Shown one piece after another: positions 50,950 to 61,200 of a stretch of DNA of 62,148 bases; within the stretch, counting starts at the first letter, position 1; every line of letters begins with the position of its first letter. The position numbers and the translations under genes are program-made. Source of the DNA: a bacterium. GTDB taxonomy: Bacteria > UBP14 > UBA6098 > JAFGQG01. Where the stretch lies: assembly GCA_016935765.1 (NCBI GenBank), contig JAFGQG010000042.1, positions 1 to 62,148 of the forward strand, given 5' to 3'. The notes beneath the pieces were generated by a model. That model had not been told where the DNA came from. It searched no databases and saw only the letters and a list, made by a program, of their open reading frames with translations.

Positions 50950-51507
50950 TTATGGTTGTAACGCCACGATTGTTACCTGGATATCATGCTGGCATCCATC
51001 AGAAACCGGATTCGGAAGGCTTAGTCTTGCGAATAAGTGAAAATCAGTTCCGGCTGCGACATCGGTATAGAAATCATTTCCCGGGGTCGAACCCGAAGTG
51101 ATGTTGTACCAGGTTCCGGGATAGTCGGCTCCATCATCGTCATGCCCGAGGTCCAGTTTGTATGTATCCGCACCAACTGAACCACCGGCAGTCCAGGCGG
51201 TGTTGCTGCCGTAACCGCAGGGTCCCGGATTGGCGCTGCTCACGTACGCTGAAAAATCCGTGGTGCAGTTATTCCCGTTAATTACACAAATATGATTTCC
51301 AGCCCCGCCGGTTGTCATGCTGTCTGTATAACCAGCAGCGTGCTGCCCCAGCTTCCATGTCCCGTAAGCATCCACACAATTAGCGCTGTCCAGTTCGATC
51401 TCCAGAAAATCCACGGTAACCGTAATGTGGAAATTATCCTCGACGCTGAAGGCAGCTCCGGCAACGAACAGTAAAAACATCATGCTGAGCAACAAATACC
51501 TTTTCAT
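50950..51507 (-). CDS. Small secreted protein with subtilase-tail-like domain, copy C
   Basis: 185 residues. Signal peptide 1-21. The mature part is one domain that parallels the C-terminus of the giant subtilase: a strand ITVTVDFLEIEL, then AYGTWKLGQHAAGY, a Cys/Asn-rich core (NHICVINGNNCTTDF, GPCGYGSNTAW), DVAAGTDFHLFARLSLPNPV and CQHDIQVTIVALQP. The subtilase has YGTWALGQIAPG, then SGEELYFYFQAPNP and QQDITITIQAVAH at matching places. Four Cys in the core could form disulphides. Strong AAAGGAGG ribosome site. Family unknown to me; similar overall logic to Gram-positive WxL-type surface domains, which is only an analogy. Confidence 0.72.
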   Translation of the reverse strand: MKRYLLLSMMFLLFVAGAAFSVEDNFHITVTVDFLEIELDSANCVDAYGTWKLGQHAAGYTDSMTTGGAGNHICVINGNNCTTDFSAYVSSANPGPCGYGSNTAWTAGGSVGADTYKLDLGHDDDGADYPGTWYNITSGSTPGNDFYTDVAAGTDFHLFARLSLPNPVSDGCQHDIQVTIVALQP

Positions 51508-51588
51508 TTTAAAAACCTCCTTTAAATTTATTTTATTTATTTTTGATAATTCCTTTACGAAAATTTTACGTTCACCTCCTCTAATAAT

Positions 51589-52146
51589 TTAATAAAGGTT
51601 TATTCTTCCCTCAAGATATAATTTTAATCTGTGTTCATAAAAATCAGATGGCGCAGCCGGCGGCTGAAATATCAAATAAAAAAACCTGTCCGCGCCAGTG
51701 GGAATCGAATTTATAATGGTCGATGGAGTTATTTGAAGCGTTATCGCTCCGCTGGTATCCGCCGGAAAGCTTGCCAATTCGGAGAGCACTCCCTCCATGA
51801 CGAAGTAGTTGCCAAAAGGTCTGACCCGTGTTGGTCTCCATGGATAATAATCCGGCGGCACGGGAAACCCAGCAGTGTCATCCGAGATGGACGCATCTAT
51901 GACCAGCGGACCGTTGCAAAGGTTTAAAATATGCAAACCAAGAGAATCATGCATATAAACGACAGAATCGAGCGCTACAGTATCCATGTCCCACTCAAAA
52001 TAATTTTCACCGCGGATCGTTAGAACCTGAAAGCTTAAGTAATCAATGGTCACTTCAATATTGAATTCCTGCGCGAATAAAGACAAAACTAGTATAGCAG
52101 CAAAAATCAGGGTTGTCAATATAATATTTTGTGTCCTGGTTCTCAT
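51589..52146 (-). CDS. Small secreted protein with related domain, copy B
   Basis: 185 residues. Signal peptide about 1-25. Same pattern as the next gene but more diverged: FNIEVTIDYLSFQVLTI, FEWDMDTVALDS, ILNLCNGPLVIDASI, PTGADRFFYLIFQPPAAPSD and EHRLKLYLEGRINL. Its start lies three bases after the stop of the giant subtilase (TGA-TAT-ATG) without its own ribosome site, so it should be translated by coupling. It is followed 81 bases later by the related copy C. Confidence 0.72.
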   Translation of the reverse strand: MRTRTQNIILTTLIFAAILVLSLFAQEFNIEVTIDYLSFQVLTIRGENYFEWDMDTVALDSVVYMHDSLGLHILNLCNGPLVIDASISDDTAGFPVPPDYYPWRPTRVRPFGNYFVMEGVLSELASFPADTSGAITLQITPSTIINSIPTGADRFFYLIFQPPAAPSDFYEHRLKLYLEGRINLY

Positions 52147-52149
52147 ATA

Positions 52150-55100
52150 TCAATGCGCGACTGCTTGTATGGTTATGGTTATGTCCTGTTGTGCTGATAC
52201 GGTATTTGGATTTGGCGCCTGGAAATAGAAGTATAATTCTTCCCCACTGCCGATAGTGATGTCAACACCATCGTTATCACTTCCCGCGAATTTGCCGTCG
52301 GGAGGTGTTCCAGCCGCGCGCATATCCGTTCCCACCAGATCGTATGTTGTTGAGAAATCGCCGGGATTCGGGGGAGTATCTCCGTTAAATAGACCCATGA
52401 GGACGCACTGGTCAGCCCCTGCGGCGTTCGAATAAGCCCAGGCGATTGCTGAAGCCTGGATGCTGACGTCTATCGCAACGCTGCCGCTGTTCTTCACGTA
52501 CACCCTGTCGCCGTCGTTCATTATCTTGACAGTCCCGGGAGCAATTTGTCCCAGAGCCCAGGTGCCATAGTCGCCCCCGCTTTCGTTACCGATCAGCAAT
52601 TCAACACCCACCGCTGAGTAACTCCAGGTTACTGTCCAATCGGTCACTGTAGGGGAGCCTGGACTGTACGTAAATTCACCGACAAGGCGTATCGAATCTT
52701 CGGTGTCCAGGAAGGATATATCGTGTCCGGCTACGTTGTAATCGAGGTCTGTCAGACCGCCGATATTCTGCCAGCTTCCACCTGTAAATTGCTGCACGGT
52801 TACCCGAAAATCGCCATTAGCGCCTGATTCACCCCACTCGAGCTTGTCCCAGTTTATCCCTCCAGTCGCCCAGGAAAAGTGTATGGCTTCTGAGACGATC
52901 GCTCTCCCCAAACGGATGTTGTCAATATAATACTCCCGCTGGTTACCAAAATGGTTGCTGTTCGCGTACATTTCGAAATGCAGGTCGTTGCTCCCTGTAA
53001 AGCTGGATATATCGATAGTAACATCCGTTTCAGCGCCTTCAAGGTCGTTCCTGATTATCTCCTCCCAAACGTTTGTATTGTTTATCCTGATAATCGCTGA
53101 TACATTGTTATTATTGTTCCCGGCAAGGGTGTACAGATCAGTGTACATTATGCTGAAACAGGTCATATCGAAATTCTGAGAGTACCGGCAATAGCTGTTC
53201 TGTGAGAGGTTCGCTGTGCCCACCAATTCATGGTTTTGGTTGCCATGGGTCACGTAGCTTGAACTCTGCTGGTGGCTGTAATCTGCATCCCCGGTTTCAG
53301 TGTATGTCCACCCGGTTGTTGATTCGAAACTCGGTTCAATGACCGGTGTATTAACCTGGTCTGCCTGTGTGAGGGCAGCGATCCCAGTGAATTCGTCCCC
53401 CGAAATCGAGACTCCCCCTCTCATAACACACTTTCCGAGCTGCTCATCCGTTGTCTGGTGCCAATCGATTTCTGACAGTGATGTATTCACCGTGAAGCTT
53501 CGAATTGCCGACCACCCGCCGTAGCCATTTGCATCCCACGCGGATACTCTCCACCAGTACGTATTCCCGTTACTCAATGTCCCTTCGCTCTGAGAGTTGA
53601 CCGTATAGGAGCAAGTACCGCTTCCTTCAGACACGGGTGGCGAACAGCTGAATCCGGTCGCGGATGCCCTGCTTTCGATGGAAGCGTCTGGAGAACCGAA
53701 TGCGCTGTCGGTGTCCCATTGAACCCGGAAATGCAGCAAATCGCCGTCCACGTCCGAAGGTATATTCCACGTTAGCGTAGGGGTGACTGAGTTTCCACCT
53801 GCTCCAAGCCTTGCGTATGGGAACGGAAAAACCAATTCAGGAGCGTCCGGAAGAGTATTACCCGGATCACAAAGATCAACATTGAAGATATCGATACCGT
53901 TGTTCTCGTCCGATGTCCAGGTTATCGTGAATGAAACCGTGTGTGGGCACGGGGTCATTGGATCGATGTCGAAGGCATAGTGGTTAGCATTGGACTGTTG
54001 GGATGCGCTCTGGGCAATATTCGGGAAGGTGGCGTAATTGTCGGTGACCGTAATGTATCCGTCAGATGTGGATAATGTCGCAGATACGTTCGTTGCGCTA
54101 GCCCCGCCATTGTTCAACAAAGTTACAGGCATCACGACCGATTCACCCGGTTCCGGGAAACCATCATTGTCGCCACCCGCATTATCGTCAATGGTGTGGG
54201 ATTGATGCACGAGGTGAGGCGCTGGCGGTCCGAACACCCATGAAACAGCCCAGTCTTCGAGTTGAGGGGTTGTGGTGGTCTTCTCGAGTGTCGCCTTTAA
54301 CCTAATCGAGTCGTAAGTCGTTGTACTTAATGCCGTTAGGTCTATCGGAGATGTTTGGATACCGGTGGAATTGTTCGATATGAGAATATTGGGAACAAGC
54401 GCCCACGAACCGCTATTGCAGTATTCAACCTGCAGCTTTACGGTGTTCCCACCGGGTGGCTCTGTTTCAGTCCATACTGCCTCGTTCCAGCTGCTCGGAA
54501 AACCAGTATTGTCATTATAATCGATGGGAGTCGATGTTGCCGTTCCTGAAGTGGCAATTTCATCAGGGTATTTCACGATAGTTCTTATATAGTCATCGTA
54601 ACCAGTATCAAGCGTCCAGGGTCCGGTTCTATTGGCAGAATAATATGTTTTTTCGTTTATCGGGGTATTGTTTTCTGCGTATAAAAATAATTGTCTGCTG
54701 GTGTTCTGCTGGTTGGGGAAGTATGCCCCGATCCAGAATTGCCCGTCTGAATCATAATAAGGTGTAGGTAAGTTGATAGAATACCACCCGGTAGCAGTCG
54801 GCCTGAAGGCGACCGGTCCATATACCACTGCTCCTGGAGCAATGTCACTTCCCGTGTACTCCCAGACGAATAAGGTGCACGAAGCGGTGGTAACCCCATT
54901 GACGCCGACACTGAATTTCGCTGTCTTTATCGTGCAGGCTTTGGCGGGTTTGAACAAGCACGAAAAATAGTATGGATCGTTAAATATATAGGTTCCGCCG
55001 CCGCCGTCATCCCAGTATAACTCCTCGGAATAACCGGTGATATTAGTCAATTCTACGGCATCACCAACAACAGCTACACTGCTTAAAATATCGGTGCTCC

Positions 55101-58023
55101 ACTGGTCGCCGGTCGTCTGGAACCAATCCGGTTCCGATTGAGTGGTGTTTACGGTAAAGCTTCTTGGAGCGCTCCAGGAGCCGTAACTTGTTCCATCATA
55201 CGCGCACACCCTCCACCAGTAAGTATTTCCATCTGTCAAGTTACTCTGAAATGTATAGGAAATGGTCGCGCCGGTGCCCTCCGTAACAGGGAACGGTCCG
55301 CCCGTGAAGCCCGGGTCGCCCGAAGTTTCTACATCCCCCAATGGAGTATCGAAATCACTGTCATCATCCCATTGAAATCGAAAATGCAGGTCCTCTCCCT
55401 CCAGATCAGAAGGAACCTTCCACTCGATGGTGGGAGTCTGATCGTTCTGCCGTTCATTGTCGAAAAGCACGTTCGTTAATTCGGGGATCTCAGGTGGAGT
55501 GTTCTCATAAGTTTCGCCGGTTATCACTAACCCATAAGGTTGCGGCGCCTGGTTGATATCAGCGCCATCAATAATTACCATGTATGCAGTGTTAGGGCTG
55601 GGGTTCAACCATACGACCTCGGTTGCATTAGTCACGTCGTAGCTTCCGCCGGTCTGCGATAATCCGCCTGAAAACACGTTGCCCCTGTATGTGTTAGCGC
55701 CCACCTTGACTGTCAGGTTAAGGTCGTTTACGAGGGGATCAGAAGCGCCCTGCAAGCCCCAGTAGTCGGTCCAGCATAATACTGCCTTCACTTGCTCGGT
55801 TGTCGATGAACCTGTCGTGAATTCGAAGGTATCCGCTTCTCCGTCCGACAATCCCGGGGATACGTCCTGCACGATGAGTTTCCGGGTATCCGTATCGAAG
55901 TACAGCGCGTCATCGAGCGCTACTCTTCCCCATCCCTGCCCGTTCGTGGGTACGTCCGCGTGGACGGTTCGAGAGCCATTATCCGAGGTGTAATACCCGG
56001 TCATGTTCCTGGTGGAGTTGATTAGAGTGGCTTTCATAAGCGCTGCTGAAGGGGTTAAGGTATTGGCAGGTGTCTTAGTTCCTGACAGGTACCATCCGTC
56101 CACGTAGTACTGCCTGATGAGCGCGCAGGAGCCGGCGGCGTGAGGGCAAGCCATGGAAGTGCCCCCCATCTGGCAGAGGTAGGTGCCGTTACTCGTGGCG
56201 GAATTACAGGTGGTTGCGCCAGTGCCGGGATTCCCGGAGGTTTCGTCTCCGTCCGACCACGCCGAGAATATCTGGTGACCACCTGGGACGCAAACCTCGG
56301 GTTTCATGAGCCCTTCGTCAGTCGGACCGTGTGATGAACTCCAGTTCACCGTTTCGAGCTCGTCGTCGGGGATGCCGTCCGGGTTCCAGTCCCCTGCATT
56401 GTAGCCGTACCTGTCTATCGGATCGCCGGGGTTCTGCCAGATGGTACTTTGGTCACAATACGCGGGAGCGCTGCAGCCTCCACCAGACTGAGACATTCCC
56501 ACCGAGACCATGCTTTTCCCAGTGGCAGGTTCGCCGATAGTGTTCTGTGAAGGTCCGGCATTCCCCATAGCGAAGAAAATAAGAAAATCTTTGTTGTTCC
56601 ACATGAACCTATCGCAGTTCTGGGCGTCGGTGCTGTAATCTGATAATGTGCTCCCCCACGAGTTCGAGTGTATTCTCGCGCCGGCATTATAAGCCCAGGG
56701 GAAATAATCCGTGTAAAGGTTTAGCGGAATACCATTGAGAGCGTCGTTTGTTCCGCAGCCTGGAGTGGTGGATATGTCCTGGAAGGCGATCTTGGCGAGT
56801 GGCGCAGCTCCATCCCCCCGGGCGATCACGGGTGAACCGACTCCACCATGCGCCTGAGCGTAGTCGTAATGATGGTGCGTGCTATCTCCCGCGATGGTAC
56901 CTGCAACATGGGTTCCGTGCCCGGACGAGCCCCTGCTAAGGGCAGTGCAGTTCTTCGAAGCGCCGTCGTGATCATCGCCAAGCGTCTGGTACCCCTGTAT
57001 CTTCGTTCCCGGCGTGCCTGAAAACGTCGAACCGGAGCCGTTCAGGTTTATCGTGCCACTCGTCTCGCAGAAGTACCTCCCATCCCAGTCGATGCCGGTG
57101 TCCCCCGCGCCCACGATCTGACCGTTGCCATAGAGCCCGTGATTGAATATTGGTGCATGGGTAGCGTCAACCGTGGCGATCCGGTACCATCCCGAGGCGG
57201 CGTTCCCCATTCCGGAAGTGTTGTAGGACTGCGTTATCCAGCATGACCAGGAATTGAATATCGTCTTCGTGTAGTACCTTTCCACCCAGGCGATTTCGGG
57301 CATTCGAGAAACTGCTTTTACTATCTCGCTGGAATTTCCCTCGGGTATCCTTATCTTAAAATAACCCGGACTTATACTATTGCCCGAAACCCCCAGGAAC
57401 TCGCAATCGAGCTGGGCAATTCGGTTCTGGACCGCTTGCATATTCTCGTCCTCGAAAACTTCAATTATCAATGTGATCGTGCCCGGCTTGTCTAACTGCT
57501 GGGGATTGCCCATATAATCCCTGACCTCGGCTTTCTGAGGCTCCAAGAGATCGGGGTGAATCCTGAAGGCGGGTTTCAGTTCGCCGACCCAGTCCACGAA
57601 CTGCAGACTGCTTAATTCATCGACCCTATCCTTCGGCACCCTGACCCTGAACGCGTGGTTTGGTATGTACCCGAAGAACTTGCCGCCCATGCCCCTGATC
57701 TCCTTCTTCCAGCTCTCCCTGACCGTGCCTGTGAAATGAACTATCAGGTAAACCTTTTCCCTGCCTGATGGGTTGTCAGTTTTGTCCAGCTCCTGCGGCT
57801 CGAAGGATGGTGAACCGGTGCGAACATCGAATTGCACAGCTTTCAGTCTTATGTAGTGAGGATCCCGCTTATCAGCAAAGGTACCCGCGGGTTTTACGGT
57901 ATATTTAGTTTCTCCGTAAAGGGAAATGAATCCCCCGGACAGGAGAAACAAGAGTAGAAATGCGGAAAACGAGTGATTGATGAATTTTCTATTTATTTTT
58001 GTATATTTAAAAGGACAGATCAT
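52150..58023 (-). CDS. Giant secreted S8 (subtilisin-like) peptidase
   Basis: 1957 residues. Signal peptide about 15-37. Two propeptide-like domains (about 60-150 and 180-250), then an S8 peptidase domain (about 290-680) with the full triad: Asp308 in GAGDTGIDWDG, His369 in SSGHGTHVAGTIAGD, oxyanion Asn488 in MGNAGPS and Ser623 in GGTSMACPHAAG. Next come a P-proprotein/CUB-like beta domain, fibronectin-III-like modules (NTPPEIPELTNVLFDNERQN; LPDAPELVFPFPYARLGAGG; each with NGNTYWWRV), a jelly-roll region, and a C-terminal domain of about 150 residues (VGVELLIGNESGGDYGTWAL to ITIQAVAH) shared with the next two genes. There is no YPNPFN sorting domain. First gene of a four-gene operon; AGGAAA ribosome site. 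Confidence 0.92.
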   Translation of the reverse strand: MICPFKYTKINRKFINHSFSAFLLLFLLSGGFISLYGETKYTVKPAGTFADKRDPHYIRLKAVQFDVRTGSPSFEPQELDKTDNPSGREKVYLIVHFTGTVRESWKKEIRGMGGKFFGYIPNHAFRVRVPKDRVDELSSLQFVDWVGELKPAFRIHPDLLEPQKAEVRDYMGNPQQLDKPGTITLIIEVFEDENMQAVQNRIAQLDCEFLGVSGNSISPGYFKIRIPEGNSSEIVKAVSRMPEIAWVERYYTKTIFNSWSCWITQSYNTSGMGNAASGWYRIATVDATHAPIFNHGLYGNGQIVGAGDTGIDWDGRYFCETSGTINLNGSGSTFSGTPGTKIQGYQTLGDDHDGASKNCTALSRGSSGHGTHVAGTIAGDSTHHHYDYAQAHGGVGSPVIARGDGAAPLAKIAFQDISTTPGCGTNDALNGIPLNLYTDYFPWAYNAGARIHSNSWGSTLSDYSTDAQNCDRFMWNNKDFLIFFAMGNAGPSQNTIGEPATGKSMVSVGMSQSGGGCSAPAYCDQSTIWQNPGDPIDRYGYNAGDWNPDGIPDDELETVNWSSSHGPTDEGLMKPEVCVPGGHQIFSAWSDGDETSGNPGTGATTCNSATSNGTYLCQMGGTSMACPHAAGSCALIRQYYVDGWYLSGTKTPANTLTPSAALMKATLINSTRNMTGYYTSDNGSRTVHADVPTNGQGWGRVALDDALYFDTDTRKLIVQDVSPGLSDGEADTFEFTTGSSTTEQVKAVLCWTDYWGLQGASDPLVNDLNLTVKVGANTYRGNVFSGGLSQTGGSYDVTNATEVVWLNPSPNTAYMVIIDGADINQAPQPYGLVITGETYENTPPEIPELTNVLFDNERQNDQTPTIEWKVPSDLEGEDLHFRFQWDDDSDFDTPLGDVETSGDPGFTGGPFPVTEGTGATISYTFQSNLTDGNTYWWRVCAYDGTSYGSWSAPRSFTVNTTQSEPDWFQTTGDQWSTDILSSVAVVGDAVELTNITGYSEELYWDDGGGGTYIFNDPYYFSCLFKPAKACTIKTAKFSVGVNGVTTASCTLFVWEYTGSDIAPGAVVYGPVAFRPTATGWYSINLPTPYYDSDGQFWIGAYFPNQQNTSRQLFLYAENNTPINEKTYYSANRTGPWTLDTGYDDYIRTIVKYPDEIATSGTATSTPIDYNDNTGFPSSWNEAVWTETEPPGGNTVKLQVEYCNSGSWALVPNILISNNSTGIQTSPIDLTALSTTTYDSIRLKATLEKTTTTPQLEDWAVSWVFGPPAPHLVHQSHTIDDNAGGDNDGFPEPGESVVMPVTLLNNGGASATNVSATLSTSDGYITVTDNYATFPNIAQSASQQSNANHYAFDIDPMTPCPHTVSFTITWTSDENNGIDIFNVDLCDPGNTLPDAPELVFPFPYARLGAGGNSVTPTLTWNIPSDVDGDLLHFRVQWDTDSAFGSPDASIESRASATGFSCSPPVSEGSGTCSYTVNSQSEGTLSNGNTYWWRVSAWDANGYGGWSAIRSFTVNTSLSEIDWHQTTDEQLGKCVMRGGVSISGDEFTGIAALTQADQVNTPVIEPSFESTTGWTYTETGDADYSHQQSSSYVTHGNQNHELVGTANLSQNSYCRYSQNFDMTCFSIMYTDLYTLAGNNNNNVSAIIRINNTNVWEEIIRNDLEGAETDVTIDISSFTGSNDLHFEMYANSNHFGNQREYYIDNIRLGRAIVSEAIHFSWATGGINWDKLEWGESGANGDFRVTVQQFTGGSWQNIGGLTDLDYNVAGHDISFLDTEDSIRLVGEFTYSPGSPTVTDWTVTWSYSAVGVELLIGNESGGDYGTWALGQIAPGTVKIMNDGDRVYVKNSGSVAIDVSIQASAIAWAYSNAAGADQCVLMGLFNGDTPPNPGDFSTTYDLVGTDMRAAGTPPDGKFAGSDNDGVDITIGSGEELYFYFQAPNPNTVSAQQDITITIQAVAH

Positions 58024-58182
58024 AAATTTCCTGTGTGAAATTACTCATTATATTTTAAATATCATACATACTACAAAATCTTTCGTTTTTTAAAGTAGGA
58101 TATATCTATATTGAAGTCAATTTTTTAATTCTGGAATTGGTAGATAAAAATAATTTTTTTTTACCTTTCTCCAATTTTTTCC

Positions 58183-58209
58183 TTGACAAAAAAAAAAACG
58201 AACTAAACT
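58183..58209 (+). promoter_or_regulatory. Promoter with an A11 tract between -35 and -10
   Basis: TTGACA (58183-58188), 15-base spacer containing an A-run (58188-58198), TAAACT (58204-58209). The following TGGTATTAGCTTAAATATAA matches the downstream part of the promoter at 33008. The spacing is two below optimum, so a change in A-tract length would alter strength. The upstream gap (58024-58182) holds the divergent subtilase promoter region but nothing else I can name. Confidence 0.5.
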
Positions 58210-58285
58210 GGTATTAGCTTAAATATAAAATAAACATTTTAAAAGTATTTAAAGAAGTGATAAATTCCGAAGGGGGAGGGAGAAA

Positions 58286-61200
58286 ATGGTGAAAAGAGCA
58301 AGAATTTGGCTTGCATCCTTGAGAATAATAGCTATATTATTATTGATAGCAACTACAGTTTATTCGGGGTCGGATATATGGAGTGGAGCCTCGAGTAACG
58401 ACTGGGATAGTTCCCAGAACTGGAAGGATGGAACGGTGCCAACTTATAGGGATGATGTATATATTTATACGAAATGCCAAAACTTTCCTGAAATAACCGG
58501 AAATGCATTTTGTAATTCGATTAGTATATATGGAGAACTAACGATAGAACCGGCAGGAACATTGAGTATTACAGTTAGAGGAAATTTAACTATCCAGAAT
58601 GGAGGTTCGTTTAAAGCATCAGGAGACTCGAGTGATTATGCAGTTGTGACGAAGTACGGAAACGGTTCTTATACTTTCGATGTAAATTCAGGGGGTGAGA
58701 TTAGCGCAGATTATGCTATTTTCGAATATATGGATACGGATGGAATAAATATTAATTCAGGTGCTGAAATCGATACGATGTATCCATTTAGTAATTGTAT
58801 TTTCCGGCATGGTGCAGAAGAGGGTTTTCTTTTAAGTATAAACACAGACCTTTCCGGCGCTTCCGACACGTTGATTATAGAGGATTGCCGATTCGACAGT
58901 GTATGTTCGGAGAGTTTGAGCAATAATGTTTATCGAGATTCTTCAAGCACCGGTTACATTTATTTTGTAAGTGACACGGGGGGTAATTTCTGGGGGGATA
59001 ATTATGATGATGACGAAGGGGATGAGGTTATATGGAATTTGAAGCCGATAGCCTTTATAAACTTCCCCAATGATAGCGATATTTGTAAAGTTAACTATTA
59101 TATATCTTTCAGAGGAGACAGCAGCTACGATCAGGACGGGAGTATTGTGAATTATATTTGGGAATTTGGTGATATTACAGCAGATTCCGGATTTTTCGTA
59201 TGTCATTCCTATGAAGATACTGGCAGATACACAGTTAATCTTACTGTAATAGATGATTTTTCTTACAATTCTTCTTATTCCATTACTCTTGATATTTTAG
59301 ATTACCGCTTGGGTAGCATGACATTCACAAAGATAAGCGATTTAGAAATGGATGGAGAACAAGAAGTAATTGTAGTAAAAAACCACGCTTTAACTCCTGA
59401 CACTTCATACCTAGAGATATATAAGAGAGTTGAGCCCGAGATATTAATGGCTTATGATACTCTTGTGTGCAGTTATCCATTATTGGGCTATACAGAATTT
59501 CCTGCTGCCATTGGGGATTTAGACCTAGATGATACCCTTGATGTCGTTGTAGCTACAAGTAAATATCTATATTGTTTAGAATGGCATAAATCCTTAGATT
59601 CTTTTTCAAATATGCCCGGAAGTTGGCCTCGGGAATATGAAAGAGCTGATTTAAAACCTCGGACTCCAATAATATGTGATTTCGATTATCACAATGGGGG
59701 AGACAAAAATCCGGAGATATTATTTATACCAACTCAATATGACGCCGGTTACAGGATATTTATATTACAGCATAATGGAGATACTCTTTATTATACAATA
59801 GATAATAGGACTAAAGGACCTTCTTCAATAGCAGATTTTAATATGGATAACACTAAGGAAATAGCAATGATCAATAACTCTTCCTATATTTACTTGTTTT
59901 CCTCTAGTCTAACTGTTCTTTGTTCATTGAGTACCTCTACCTATATAAATGATGAATCACAAATTGCACCTTCAATCGGAGATATAGATTTTAATTCGGA
60001 TAGCAATCTAATAGAATTAGAATTAATTATTCCAAGAGATGGTACAAAATATTCAGCTTATGAAATAAATCCAAGTTCTTTAAATATTTATGAAAAGTGG
60101 GAAAGTGTTATTGATACAACTGATACAATGGATTATGGAGGAGCTTATTGTTCTCCAGCCCTCGGGAGGAATTTTGGAGCTACCGGGAGGGAGTATTATG
60201 ATCTCTGGGCTTTTGCTGGAAGAACCTTCAAGTTTGTTCGTTTAGAACCTGATTCGGGCATTGAACATACTAGAGAGAATACTTCTTGGAACTGGATTAC
60301 ACAACCATCTATAGGAAATATGGATAGTGATTCCGCAAGCGAAATATTTTACGGTATTAATTGGACAAGCATATCAACTAGATCTGTTGATTTTAACCTT
60401 GGTGATGAATCTTACTCTCGGGCACATCCTTCAGCATATAAAGGAGTTTTATCTACTCCAGCAATTGGTGATTGGGAAGATGATAAAGTACTTGACATTC
60501 ATTTTCCTTTTGTTCATGGCAGATATGAATCTTACGATTCATTAATGAACGATGAATTATGGTTTGAATATGATAACTATTCAATTGAATGGGGACAATG
60601 CTACCATGACGAAAGGAATACATCTCTTTATGCCCAGCCTGTTGGTGGAACACTAACAACAAATGCAGTTTGGTGGGGTACATACATTATTTATAAAGAC
60701 TTCAAAATAGCTCAAAATTGCACTCTATACATCGAACCGGGTACGAAAATCTGGGTATTGCCCGATTCAGTAGATGGGGAAGAGATTGCCATTCTTAGCG
60801 ATAATCTCGGAGACGAACCTGGATTGGTTGATATCGTCGTTGAGGGTACTATCGAGGCTCATGGAAAAGAGCATGCTCAAATAGTATTTACTTCGCTTAG
60901 ACCGAATCCAACATACTGTGACTGGGGTGGAATAGAATTTCAAGTAAATGGTGACAAGGGTTATCTGGAACACACAATAATAGAAAACGCTGACAAAGGG
61001 ATTTATATAAAAGAATACGATGTTGACCTGGATATTAGGAATTGCGAGATACACAACTGTAAGCTTTATGGCATACTTTCGAAAAAAACCGGAACAGGAA
61101 ACACTGTAACAATAGACAGCACCCATATTCACCACATTGACTATATAATGTGGCCTAACGGAGGCAATTGTCTAAAATTAAGCAATTCTTCCAATGTAGA

